NCBI GenBank assembly: GCA_963800135.1
Contig: CAWCZR010000007.1
Coordinates: 186,001 to 250,000, forward strand
DNA: 64,000 bases
Direction of reading: 5' to 3'
DNA from: DASPSM01 sp963800135
GTDB taxonomy: Bacteria; Planctomycetota; Planctomycetia; Planctomycetales; Planctomycetaceae
The notes under the pieces are model-generated. The model was not told the DNA's origin, did no database searches, and saw only the letters and a list, made by a program, of their open reading frames with translations. Shown piece by piece: positions 43,595 through 51,950 of this stretch; positions within the stretch are counted from its first letter, which is position 1; each line of letters opens with the position of its first letter. A program made the position numbers and the translations under genes.

Positions 43595-45124
43595 ATGATT
43601 GCCGCCGTCACTACTCAACGTCGCGAACCGTCCGCCGTGCCGCTCGCGCAGGCCATCTTTGTGGGCTTGCTGTTGCTGGGTGGGCTGATCGTTCCGTCCC
43701 TCGACCTGGATGCGGCTTCGCTCGTTTATCCGCTGTGCTGCCTGATCCTGGCGCACGGCGTGTGGTCGGTTCTTTCTTGGGCGCGGATCACGCGCAGCTG
43801 GTTCGACTGCTACAACCTGTTCCTGATCGCGGCGACGCTGTTCAATGCCGGTCAGGCCTGTCTCGAAGTGTTCGGCCTCAACGAAGGGGCCATGATGGGC
43901 GGACAGTTTTCGCACGTCACTCTCGATCGCACCCTGTACGTGGTGTTGCTGGGCCTGGCCGCCATGCATCTGGGCGCCGTGGTCGCCGCCGTGCGGGCTC
44001 CGCGCCGAGTCGAATCGACGCAAGTCGATCTGGACGCAGTGCGTGTCAGTCTGCGTACGGTCGGCTGGATTCTACTGCTGGTTTCGCTCCCCTTCACGGC
44101 GCTCGTCATCCGGCAAGAACTGGCCGTGGTGGCATCCGGCGGCTACTTCGCCTTGTATCAGCAACAGGCGGCCACCGGTTTGAACGCCGGCCACCTGGTG
44201 CTTTCGATCTGCTTGATTCCCGGCACGCTGTTCCTGCTGGCCGGCGCCAGTCGCAATGCGTGGCAGCGACTCGTAGCCGTCGGCGTCATCGGCGGATACG
44301 CGGCGATTCAGTTCTATCTCGGCGTCCGCCACGAGGCGGCCATTCTGGCCGTCGAAGCGGCTTGGGTGTGGCACCGGCTCGTGCGGCCCATCCGTCCGGC
44401 CCTCCTGCTCGGAGCGGCCGCGGTTCTGATCGCAGTCGTCTTTCCGCTCGTCGGTGCCGTGCGAAACACCAGCGGCAAAGACCGCTCGAGCTTCGAGTAC
44501 CTCACGCAGAATTTCAAGACGATTGACAACCCGCTCGTCGCCAGCATCAGCGAGATGGGCGGCTCGATGGAGACCGTCGCACACACCCTCAACTTCGTCC
44601 CCGCTGAGCGCGATTACGAAATGGGCGTGGGCTACGCGTACGCCATCTCGACTCTCTTCCCGAATCTGTTTTGGAAGATTCACCCGGCGATGGAGCACGA
44701 GCTGCCGAGCAGTTGGCTCACCTGGCAGGTCGACCCCTACACGGCCAGCCAGGGTGGCGGCCTGGGCTTCTCGTTTATCGCCGAGGCCTATTTCAACTTC
44801 GGCTATATCGGCGTGCCCGTGATCCTCTTCGCCTGCGGCTACTTCCTCAGCACGCTGGCCCGCTGGTCCCGCGGCGTGCGGCCGGACCGAGTGGCCCTGG
44901 TGGCCACCGCCGCGTGCTTTGCAATCTTTCTGGTTCGTGCCGAGTTGGCCGTCGTGCTGCGAGGCGTGATCTGGTACTCGATCGGGCCTTACCTGGCCAC
45001 TGTTTGGCTCACGCGTCGCCGGATGGCCCACGCCACTCCGCCAATCGATATTCCGGCTATTAATCGCCGTCTCGAGCCGTCGCTGCCGTCCTCGCGGCTC
45101 AGCGGTTCCATCGGAAACAACTAG
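43595..45124 (+). CDS. Wzy-like oligosaccharide repeat-unit polymerase
   Basis: A 509-residue protein with ten or more hydrophobic segments ('QAIFVGLLLLGGLIVPSLD', 'VYPLCCLILAHGVWSVL', 'ALLLGAAAVLIAVVFPLVG'-like stretches) and one large periplasmic loop ('ETVAHTLNFVPAERDYEMG', 'SSWLTWQVDPYTASQGGGL'). The latter 'QGGGLGFSFIAEAYFNFGY' resembles the O-antigen polymerase family region. Position between the flippase/glycosyltransferase genes supports a Wzy role. Polymerases diverge so far that only the topology and context support the call. Confidence 0.78.
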   Translation: MIAAVTTQRREPSAVPLAQAIFVGLLLLGGLIVPSLDLDAASLVYPLCCLILAHGVWSVLSWARITRSWFDCYNLFLIAATLFNAGQACLEVFGLNEGAMMGGQFSHVTLDRTLYVVLLGLAAMHLGAVVAAVRAPRRVESTQVDLDAVRVSLRTVGWILLLVSLPFTALVIRQELAVVASGGYFALYQQQAATGLNAGHLVLSICLIPGTLFLLAGASRNAWQRLVAVGVIGGYAAIQFYLGVRHEAAILAVEAAWVWHRLVRPIRPALLLGAAAVLIAVVFPLVGAVRNTSGKDRSSFEYLTQNFKTIDNPLVASISEMGGSMETVAHTLNFVPAERDYEMGVGYAYAISTLFPNLFWKIHPAMEHELPSSWLTWQVDPYTASQGGGLGFSFIAEAYFNFGYIGVPVILFACGYFLSTLARWSRGVRPDRVALVATAACFAIFLVRAELAVVLRGVIWYSIGPYLATVWLTRRRMAHATPPIDIPAINRRLEPSLPSSRLSGSIGNN

Positions 45125-45137
45125 AGAACTGTCGGTC

Positions 45138-46418
45138 ATGAAAGTTTGTGTCGCACTCGAACAGCGGTTCTACAGAACGCCGGACGGCGCCGTCTGGACC
45201 GACGGACCGTGCGCCCGCCCGTTCTGGGACCGCTATCTCGAAGTCTTCGACGAAGTGCAGGCGATCGCCCGCGTGAAGCCCGTCGATCAACGACCGGCCA
45301 ACGTGCTGCGGGCCGACGGCGACGGCGTCGCCTTCGCGGCGGTGACCTATTACATCGGGCCGCGCGAGTACCTGCAAAAAGCGATGGCCGTCCGCAAATC
45401 GGTCGTCGCCGGAGCCGGCACGGTCGACGCCATCATGTTGCGGGTTCCGTCCAACCTCGCTTCCGTGCTCGTGCCGACGCTCGTCCGCCGACGTCAGCCG
45501 TTCGCCGCGGAAGTCGTCGGCGACCCGTACGATGCTTTTTCGCCTGGAGCCGTCAAGCATCCACTGCGGCCGTTCTTGCGGCGCTGGTTCGCCCGCGAGC
45601 TGCGGCAGCATTGCCGCCAGGCCTTCGCGGCCGCCTACGTCACGGCCGAGGCGTTGCAGCGACGTTATCCCGTTGGGCCAAACGGCCGGAGCTTTTACTT
45701 CTCAGACGTGCAACTCAGCGGTCTCACGGCTGAGTCTCCGCGGCCGCTGACGCAGAAAACATCCTGGAAGTTGATCTCAGTCGGCTCACTGGAACACCTC
45801 TACAAAGCCCAGGACGTGCAGATCGACGCCGTCGCCCGCTGCCGGCAGGAGGGCCTCGACGTGGAGCTGATCCTGGTCGGCGACGGCCAGCACCGGCCCG
45901 CGTTGGCCGAGCGCGCCGCGCGGCTGGGCATCGCCGCGAACGTCCACTTCCGCGGCCAACTCGCGTCAGGCGAACCGATTCGAGACGAGCTGGATCGGGC
46001 CGACCTCTTCTTGCTGCCGTCGCGGCAAGAGGGGCTGCCCCGGGCAATGATCGAAGCCATGGCCCGCGCGCTGCCCTGCCTCGGCTCCACGGTCGGCGGC
46101 ATTCCCGAGCTTCTGCCGCCGGAAGACATGGTGCCGCCGGGTGATGCGGAGGCCCTCGCACGCAAGATCCAAGAGTTCGTCACCGATGCCGCGCGGATGC
46201 AACGCACCTCGGCCCGCAACCTGGCTCGCGCCGGCGATTTCCAGGAGGACGTGCTCCGCGAACGTCGACTCGAGTTTTACCGTTACGTTCGTGAACAGAC
46301 CGAGGAGTGGCTCGCGCACCGCCAGACAGCGACAGCGAGCCTCGTGACCGCAAATTCCTTGTTGCCAAACCAGACAGCCCGCGTGAGTCAACGTCCGCAT
46401 CCAGAGACCAAACCGTGA
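45138..46418 (+). CDS. Family 4-like glycosyltransferase
   Basis: A 426-residue GT-B protein. The N-terminal half is less typical ('MKVCVALEQRFYRTPDGAV', 'WTDGPCARPFWDRYLEVFD'), reminiscent of GT families that transfer to a sugar on lipid; the C-terminal half is standard: 'LISVGSLEHLYKAQDVQID', 'ELILVGDGQHRPAL', and the EX7E motif 'LPSRQEGLPRAMIEAMARA'. Starts 13 bases after the polymerase gene stop and overlaps the following gene by GTGA (46415-46418). One more sugar of the repeat unit is the likely role. Confidence 0.85.
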   Translation: MKVCVALEQRFYRTPDGAVWTDGPCARPFWDRYLEVFDEVQAIARVKPVDQRPANVLRADGDGVAFAAVTYYIGPREYLQKAMAVRKSVVAGAGTVDAIMLRVPSNLASVLVPTLVRRRQPFAAEVVGDPYDAFSPGAVKHPLRPFLRRWFARELRQHCRQAFAAAYVTAEALQRRYPVGPNGRSFYFSDVQLSGLTAESPRPLTQKTSWKLISVGSLEHLYKAQDVQIDAVARCRQEGLDVELILVGDGQHRPALAERAARLGIAANVHFRGQLASGEPIRDELDRADLFLLPSRQEGLPRAMIEAMARALPCLGSTVGGIPELLPPEDMVPPGDAEALARKIQEFVTDAARMQRTSARNLARAGDFQEDVLRERRLEFYRYVREQTEEWLAHRQTATASLVTANSLLPNQTARVSQRPHPETKP

Positions 46419-47659
46419 CGCAGCAAAAAAAACTCGTGCATATCGTCACATCGCCGATGACGGCGTGGGCGTTTTTGCGCGGCCAGCTGCGTTTCATGAA
46501 AGAACGCGGCTTCGACGTCACGTTGATTAGCGCACCCGGCTGGGAATTGAATGAGATCGCCCAGCAGGAAGGGGCCGAGCCGATCGCCGTGCCGATGCTG
46601 CGCGAGCCGGCCCCCTGGAGCGACAGCGTAACGCTGGCACGCATGACGAAGCTCATGCGGCGACTACGACCGAACATTGTTCACTGCGGGACGCCCAAGG
46701 CCTGCCTCGTAGGCGGTTTGGCTGCCCGCTGTGCCGGCGTGCCGGCGCGGGTGATGACGCTGCACGGAATGCGAGCCGACGGCCTGTCCGGGCCGAAACG
46801 TCAGCTCATGCTGTTCCTCGAGCGTCTGTCGTGCGCAAATGCTCAGCGAGTCTACTGCGTCGGTGAGAGCCTGCGGCAGCGGGCCCTCGAATTGCGATTG
46901 GCTTCCGCCTCCAAGCTGCGAGTGCTCGGCCCCGGCACCGCCAACGGAATCGACGTCCAACGGTTCGCGAGCACGCCAGCCCTGCTCGAACGCAGCCAGG
47001 CACTCCGCGACCGTCTTCATCTGCCCGCGGACGCCCCGATTGTCGGCTTTGTCGGCCGGCTCGTGCGCGACAAAGGCGTGGCCGAGCTGATCGCCGCCTT
47101 TGGCGAGTTGAAGCGCGAATTCCCGAATCTAATCCTGCTCCTGGTCGGTCCGCTCGAAAATTATGACGGGCTGGACGCAGAGTTGCGTACGCGGATCACC
47201 GGCGATCCGCAAATCGTGCATACGGGATTTCTCGAAGACACCGAGTCGGCCTATCCGCTCATGACCGTGCTCGCTCTGCCGACCTACCGCGAGGGCTTCC
47301 CGTACGTGCCGATGGAAGCGGCCGCGATGGGGGTTCCGGTCGTTGCCACGCGAGTGACAGGCTGTGTGGACGGCGTCGTCGATGGCCGTACTGGCACGCT
47401 GGTGCCGCCCCGCGACACCGCCGCACTGGCGACGGCACTGGCCACCTACCTGCGCAACCCGTTGCTCTGCCGCCAGCACGGCCAAGCCGGTCGCGCGGGT
47501 GGAGAACGAATTCCGGCCCGAGCCGATCTGGCAATTGCTCTACGAGGAATACTGCGAAATGCTCGGCGAATCTCGAGAGCGCCTCACCAAGCCGGTTCCC
47601 GCTACGTCTTCCGCAATCAAGGTCGACCCCGCGGCGAAGCCCGCTTCAGCAATCGCTAG
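46415..47659 (+). CDS. Family 4-like glycosyltransferase, C-terminus apparently shifted into the next frame
   Basis: GTG 46415 overlaps the previous stop. GT-B protein with 'KKLVHIVTSPMTAWAFLRG' and 'ERGFDVTLISAPGWEL' (the N-terminal half typical of GT4 sugar transferases) and 'IVGFVGRLVRDKGVAELIA' plus the EX7E region 'LPTYREGFPYVPMEAAAMG'. In its own frame the end degenerates after 'RQHGQAGR' into non-homologous residues and stops at 47659. One base earlier, the expected end 'ARVENEFRPEPIWQLLYEE' is found in the next frame, shifted by +1 near 47491. If this indel is an assembly error, the protein continues straight into the aminotransferase described next. Confidence 0.82.
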   Translation: MTQQKKLVHIVTSPMTAWAFLRGQLRFMKERGFDVTLISAPGWELNEIAQQEGAEPIAVPMLREPAPWSDSVTLARMTKLMRRLRPNIVHCGTPKACLVGGLAARCAGVPARVMTLHGMRADGLSGPKRQLMLFLERLSCANAQRVYCVGESLRQRALELRLASASKLRVLGPGTANGIDVQRFASTPALLERSQALRDRLHLPADAPIVGFVGRLVRDKGVAELIAAFGELKREFPNLILLLVGPLENYDGLDAELRTRITGDPQIVHTGFLEDTESAYPLMTVLALPTYREGFPYVPMEAAAMGVPVVATRVTGCVDGVVDGRTGTLVPPRDTAALATALATYLRNPLLCRQHGQAGRAGGERIPARADLAIALRGILRNARRISRAPHQAGSRYVFRNQGRPRGEARFSNR

Positions 47660-48902
47660 CCCGTCCGAGGCGCAGCGCGAACCCAACGGCACGGCGCCGA
47701 TTCGCCGCATCCCGAAGGCCGTCGCTCGCCCGACAGACTCCCCGCGGATTTATCTTTCCGCGCCGCACATTAGCGGTCAGGAACAGCAATTTCTGGCCGA
47801 AGCCTTCGACACGAACTGGGTCGCGCCGGTCGGCCCGCATATCGATCGCTTTGAGGCGGAGTTTGCCGAACGAATCGGACTCAAGCATGCGGTCGCCGTG
47901 GCGAGCGGCACGGCTGCCATGCACCTGACCATCCGCCACCTCGACCTGAAACCGGGCGAAGAAGTCTTTTGCTCGAGCGGCACGTTTGCCGCGACCGTCA
48001 ACCCGGTTGTCTACGAGCGGGGCTCGCCGGTATTCATCGATAGCGATCCGGCCACCTGGAACATCGACTGCAACCTGCTCCAAGACGAGCTCAAGCGTTG
48101 CGCCAAGCGCGGCAAGCTCCCGCGAGCCGTCATCGCCGTCGACCTCTACGGCCAATGTGCCGACTGGGACGCGCTCACGGAAATCTGCGATTTCTACGCG
48201 GTCCCGCTAATCGAGGACGCGGCCGAGGCACTCGGCGCGACCTACGCCGGCAAGCCGGCCGGCAGCTTTGGCTGGGCGAACATCTTCTCATTCAACGGCA
48301 ACAAGATCATCACGACTTCGGGCGGGGGGATGCTGGTCACGAACGACGCGGCGCTCGCCAACCGGGCTCGCTTCTTGGCGACGCAAGCCCGCGATCCGGC
48401 TCCGCACTACGAACATTCGCAGATCGGCTACAACTACCGCCTCAGCAACCTGCTGGCGGGCGTGGGACGAGCCCAGCTCCGTGTGCTCGACGAACGCGTC
48501 ACCGCGCGACGGGCAATCTTTGAGAAGTACCAGGCGGCCCTGGGAAGCGAGCCGGGGATTTCGTTCATGCCGGAAGCCGCCTACGGTCGCGCGACCCGCT
48601 GGCTGACGTGCGTCGTGATCGATGCCGACAAGTTTGGGGCCACGCGCGAAGAAGTGCGGCTCTATCTCGAAACGCAGAACATCGAGTCACGTCCGGTCTG
48701 GAAGCCCATGCACTGCCAGCCGGTGTTCGAGAGCTGTCGCCGCGTGGGGGGCGAAGTTTCCGAACAGTTTTTCGCCGACGGTCTCTGCCTGCCCAGTGGC
48801 AGCTCGCTGACGCCGTCGGACATCGAGCGGGTCGTTTCCGCCTTCTTGTCGGTTCCGCGGCGTCGGGCCCGTCGCCCAGTTTCGGTATCGGTGGAAGCAT
48901 GA
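47559..48902 (+). CDS. DegT/DnrJ/EryC1 (PglE-like) sugar aminotransferase
   Basis: A PLP-dependent aminotransferase acting on 4-keto (or 3-keto) nucleotide sugars. From 'RIYLSAPHISGQEQQFLAE' onward it has the whole family: 'LKHAVAVASGTAAMHLTIR', 'FCSSGTFAATVNPVVYERG', 'LIEDAAEALGATYAGKPAG', the lysine motif 'FSFNGNKIITTSGGGML' and 'RLSNLLAGVGRAQLRVLD'. PglE of bacillosamine synthesis is the nearest well-known relative, matching the PglF-like dehydratase upstream. The only plausible independent start is ATG 47559, inside the glycosyltransferase region in another frame; the frame is open further back and carries the missing glycosyltransferase end, so a true fusion is likely. Overlaps the following gene by ATGA. 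Confidence 0.85.
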   Translation: MLGESRERLTKPVPATSSAIKVDPAAKPASAIASPSEAQREPNGTAPIRRIPKAVARPTDSPRIYLSAPHISGQEQQFLAEAFDTNWVAPVGPHIDRFEAEFAERIGLKHAVAVASGTAAMHLTIRHLDLKPGEEVFCSSGTFAATVNPVVYERGSPVFIDSDPATWNIDCNLLQDELKRCAKRGKLPRAVIAVDLYGQCADWDALTEICDFYAVPLIEDAAEALGATYAGKPAGSFGWANIFSFNGNKIITTSGGGMLVTNDAALANRARFLATQARDPAPHYEHSQIGYNYRLSNLLAGVGRAQLRVLDERVTARRAIFEKYQAALGSEPGISFMPEAAYGRATRWLTCVVIDADKFGATREEVRLYLETQNIESRPVWKPMHCQPVFESCRRVGGEVSEQFFADGLCLPSGSSLTPSDIERVVSAFLSVPRRRARRPVSVSVEA

Positions 48903-49660
48903 AAAGCCCTTCGGCGGTCATGGATACCTTTGAACCCAATGTTCGCTCGCAGGAATTGCCTGCCCAGGTGCGCGCTGGGGGCAGCGCCATTCAGCGGTGC
49001 GCCAAGCGAGCGATCGACGTCACCGGCGCCGTCGTCGGACTGATCGTGCTGTCCCCGGTCTTTGCCCTCGTGGCTCTGGCTGTGTGGGCGCGCATGGGAC
49101 GACCAGTCCTGTTTCGGCAAGTGCGGGCCGGCCGGAACGAACAACCGTTCCGCCTCTTCAAATTCCGCACGATGACCAACGATCGTGAACCAACGGGCGA
49201 GCTGCTGCCCGATTCGGTCCGCCTGACGCGACTGGGCCGCTTCCTCAGGAGCACGAGCCTGGACGAATTGCCCCAGTTGATCAACGTGGTGATGGGCGAT
49301 CTGTCGCTCGTCGGCCCGCGTCCGCTACCGATGCGGTATCTGCCGCGATACACGAATCGCCAGCAGCTGAGACATCGCGTGCGGCCCGGCATTACCGGAC
49401 TGGCGCAGGTCAATGGACGCAACCAGTTGGATTGGGAGCGTCGGCTCGAACTGGACGCGACCTATTACGAGCGGTTCTCGATCTGGCTCGACCTGCAAAT
49501 TCTCGCGGCAACCGTCCGCGAGGTCGCGCTGCGGCGAGGGGCGTCCGACAGTGCGGAAACGCAGGAGTTCTGGGGGAGGCATGGCAAGCCGGCCAACAGC
49601 CCCAACAGCTATCCCGTGGAAGAGAACGAACTCGCACAGTTGAGCAGCAAGACTGTCTGA
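48899..49660 (+). CDS. PglC/WcaJ-type initiating sugar transferase (phosphoglycosyl transferase)
   Basis: A 253-residue monotopic phosphoglycosyl transferase that puts the first sugar-1-phosphate onto undecaprenyl phosphate. Its ATG overlaps the aminotransferase stop; the start is further supported because an upstream extension lies inside that gene. After a short cytosolic N-terminus comes the re-entrant helix 'IDVTGAVVGLIVLSPVFAL', then 'VLFRQVRAGRNEQPFRLFK' and 'FRTMTNDREPTGELLPDS', the catalytic Asp-Glu region 'STSLDELPQLINVVMGDLS' and 'LVGPRPLPMRYLPRY', 'PGITGLAQVNGRNQLDW'. With the PglF- and PglE-like enzymes it makes a bacillosamine-like initiation route. Confidence 0.93.
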   Translation: MKSPSAVMDTFEPNVRSQELPAQVRAGGSAIQRCAKRAIDVTGAVVGLIVLSPVFALVALAVWARMGRPVLFRQVRAGRNEQPFRLFKFRTMTNDREPTGELLPDSVRLTRLGRFLRSTSLDELPQLINVVMGDLSLVGPRPLPMRYLPRYTNRQQLRHRVRPGITGLAQVNGRNQLDWERRLELDATYYERFSIWLDLQILAATVREVALRRGASDSAETQEFWGRHGKPANSPNSYPVEENELAQLSSKTV

Positions 49661-49682
49661 GAAACAGGGCCAACGCGGCGCG

Positions 49683-50828
49683 ATGCCGCAAGCGAACGAT
49701 GGGACCAGGTGGCGAATGTTGTGGGACTTGGTAGAACCGGGCTCCGAACTCTGGACGACCGCCCTGCGCGATCTCCGGCACGATTTCTATCACTTGCCGG
49801 AATACGTACGGCTCAGCGTCGGCCTCTACGAGGGAGGGAGGCCCCGCGCGTTCATCGCCCGCGACGACGACGGCCTGTTCCTGTTGCCGCTGATCCTGCG
49901 GCCGATCGAGATCGGGTCTCAAGATCCGCAGCTTTTCGATGCGATCAGCCCGTACGGCTATCCCTCGCCGATCGTGTCGGTTCGTCCCGGTTGTGACGAA
50001 GGCCAGTTCCTGGATCGGGCCATCGGAATGCTGGTCGAATGCCTGGGGCAGTCGCAGGTGGTGAGCGTGTTTTGCCGTCTGCACCCGATACTGCCCCTGC
50101 CGGCGGAGCCGCTTGGCCGCTGGGGAACGGTGATCGAGCACGGTCCGACGGTCTATTGCGACCTCCACATGCCCCAAGCGGAGCTGTGGGGATCGACGCG
50201 AGAGACGGTCCGCCGCCAGATCCGCCGCCTTGAAAAGCGCGGATTCTTCGCCGAGGAAGACACGACCTGGCGACATTACGACGCCTTCCAGAAGGTGTAC
50301 ACCGACACCATGCGCCGGGTGGGGGCGACCGAGTGGTACTTTTTCGACAGCGATCACTTCGAGGACTTGCGCCGAGCGCTCACCGATCAACTGCACCTGA
50401 TCGTCGTCCGCAACGAAGAATTGGTGATTTGCGCGGGTCTGTTTGCGGAAACGTGCGGAATTGTGCAATATCACCTGGCCGGCACGGGCGACGGGTATGA
50501 AAAAAGCGACGCGTCGAAATTATTGATTCATTATGCCCGCCAATGGGCCAAAGAACGCGGAAATAACGTCCTCCACCTGGGCGGAGGCGTTGGAGCGGCG
50601 CATGATTCTTTGCTGCACTTTAAAGAAGCCTTTTCCAAGCTTCAGAGCACGTTCCGCACCTGGCGGCTGATCGTGGACGAAAATGCCTACCGCGCGCTGG
50701 TCGCCGAAAACCGGTCCCAGGGGGCGGTGATCGAAGAGACTTCCGGCAACTTCTTTCCGGAATATCGAATCGACTATCCTCGAACGGTTTCCCGCGCGGG
50801 ACAAGAAGCTTCCGCGCTGCAAAAATAA
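49683..50828 (+). CDS. FemAB/GNAT-like transferase (BioF2-like)
   Basis: A 381-residue protein with two GNAT-like halves, as in FemAB-type aminoacyltransferases and the acetyltransferase-6 (BioF2-like) family. The N-terminal half has 'FYHLPEYVRLSVGLYEGGR' and 'GLFLLPLILRPIE'; the C-terminal half 'VRRQIRRLEKRGFFAEE', 'HLIVVRNEELVICAGLFAE' and 'VLHLGGGVGAAHDSLLHFK' are the conserved acyl-transfer region. Exopolysaccharide operons often end with such a protein, whose role is usually inferred as adding an acyl or aminoacyl group to a sugar. Here it stands beside an ATP-grasp ligase, which hints at amino-acid chemistry. Starts 22 bases after the sugar transferase gene. Confidence 0.82.
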   Translation: MPQANDGTRWRMLWDLVEPGSELWTTALRDLRHDFYHLPEYVRLSVGLYEGGRPRAFIARDDDGLFLLPLILRPIEIGSQDPQLFDAISPYGYPSPIVSVRPGCDEGQFLDRAIGMLVECLGQSQVVSVFCRLHPILPLPAEPLGRWGTVIEHGPTVYCDLHMPQAELWGSTRETVRRQIRRLEKRGFFAEEDTTWRHYDAFQKVYTDTMRRVGATEWYFFDSDHFEDLRRALTDQLHLIVVRNEELVICAGLFAETCGIVQYHLAGTGDGYEKSDASKLLIHYARQWAKERGNNVLHLGGGVGAAHDSLLHFKEAFSKLQSTFRTWRLIVDENAYRALVAENRSQGAVIEETSGNFFPEYRIDYPRTVSRAGQEASALQK

Positions 50829-50906
50829 GGCGTGGCGATCGCGGACCGATCGCTGATTCCACTGGAAGGATCGACGTTGTGATTGTGCGATGAGTGCCCA
50901 ATCATC

Positions 50907-51950
50907 ATGAACGTTCTCCTCACTTGTGCCGGCCGGCGTAACTTTCTGGTCGAATTCTTCCAGAGCGCACTGGCAGGCCGCGGGCGCGTCGTCGCCTGTG
51001 ACTCCAGCATGGCTGCCCCCGCCCTTTCGGTCGCGGACGAGGGGCTGCTCGTTCCGCCCATGAACGATCCGGGCTATTTCGGCGCGCTCTTGTCGATCTG
51101 TCGGGAACAGCAAATCCGCCTGTTGATTTCCGTGAATGACCTGGAGTTGGGCGGTCTGGCTCGCCGGGCCGCGGAATTTCGCGAGGTCGGCACGACTGCT
51201 GTGGTGTCTGACCCCAGGGTCATCGCTCAGTGTCAGGACAAGTGGACGACGTTCCAACTCTTGCGCGAGTGCGACATCGCGACTCCCGACACCTACCTGA
51301 CTCCGGCCGACGTGCGGCAAGCCCTGGCCCGCGGAGCGCTCAAGTTCCCGATCATCGTCAAGCCCCGCTGGGGATCCAGCTCGATCGGCTTCGAGCGCAT
51401 CGAAAACGACCGCGAGCTGTCGCTGGCGTACGAATGGGGCATGATCCAGGTCCGCCGCTCAATTTTCTGGAACTTGAGCCAGCGAGATTGCGACGAGTGC
51501 CTCGTCTTCCAGCCGCAACTCTGTGGCGACGAATACGGCATGGACGTGGTGAATGACCTCGAAGGTCGCCACATCGCCACGCTGGTGCGGCGGAAGATGG
51601 TGATGCGCTGCGGCAATACCGACCGCGCGATGACCGTCTCCGATCAGCCGCTCGAGCGGCTGGGGCAGGTGATTGGGCGTCGCCTGGGGCACATCGGCAG
51701 CCTCGATTGCGACGTGATGATGACCGAGGCCGGGCCTCAGGTGCTCGATCTCAACCCGCGAATCGGTGGGGGCTACCCGTTCTCGCACGTTGCCGGCGCG
51801 AACCTTCCGGCCGCGCTGATCGCTTGGGCCAACGGCGAAGAGCCCGATCCCGCCTGGTTCAAACCAAGGGCGGGAGTGGTCGCTTCAAGATGTGACGAAA
51901 TGATGATTGTCAATTCGGTTGATAGCAACGCGAGGAGAGTACTGTGTTGA
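50907..51950 (+). CDS. ATP-grasp domain protein
   Basis: A 347-residue carboxylate-amine ligase-like protein. An N-terminal Rossmann-like half begins 'NVLLTCAGRRNFLVEFFQS' (PylC/CarB-like), then the ATP-grasp fold: 'KFPIIVKPRWGSSSIGFER' holds the glycine-rich ATP loop, and 'LDCDVMMTEAGPQVLDLNP' plus 'RIGGGYPFSHVAGANLP' supply the metal-binding Asp/Asn and Arg. The layout is close to the ATP-grasp Ter-type family. It should activate a carboxylate with ATP and join it to an amine or thiol; substrates unknown. ATG 50907 is preferred to an upstream TTG. The stop overlaps the next gene by seven bases. Confidence 0.85.
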   Translation: MNVLLTCAGRRNFLVEFFQSALAGRGRVVACDSSMAAPALSVADEGLLVPPMNDPGYFGALLSICREQQIRLLISVNDLELGGLARRAAEFREVGTTAVVSDPRVIAQCQDKWTTFQLLRECDIATPDTYLTPADVRQALARGALKFPIIVKPRWGSSSIGFERIENDRELSLAYEWGMIQVRRSIFWNLSQRDCDECLVFQPQLCGDEYGMDVVNDLEGRHIATLVRRKMVMRCGNTDRAMTVSDQPLERLGQVIGRRLGHIGSLDCDVMMTEAGPQVLDLNPRIGGGYPFSHVAGANLPAALIAWANGEEPDPAWFKPRAGVVASRCDEMMIVNSVDSNARRVLC

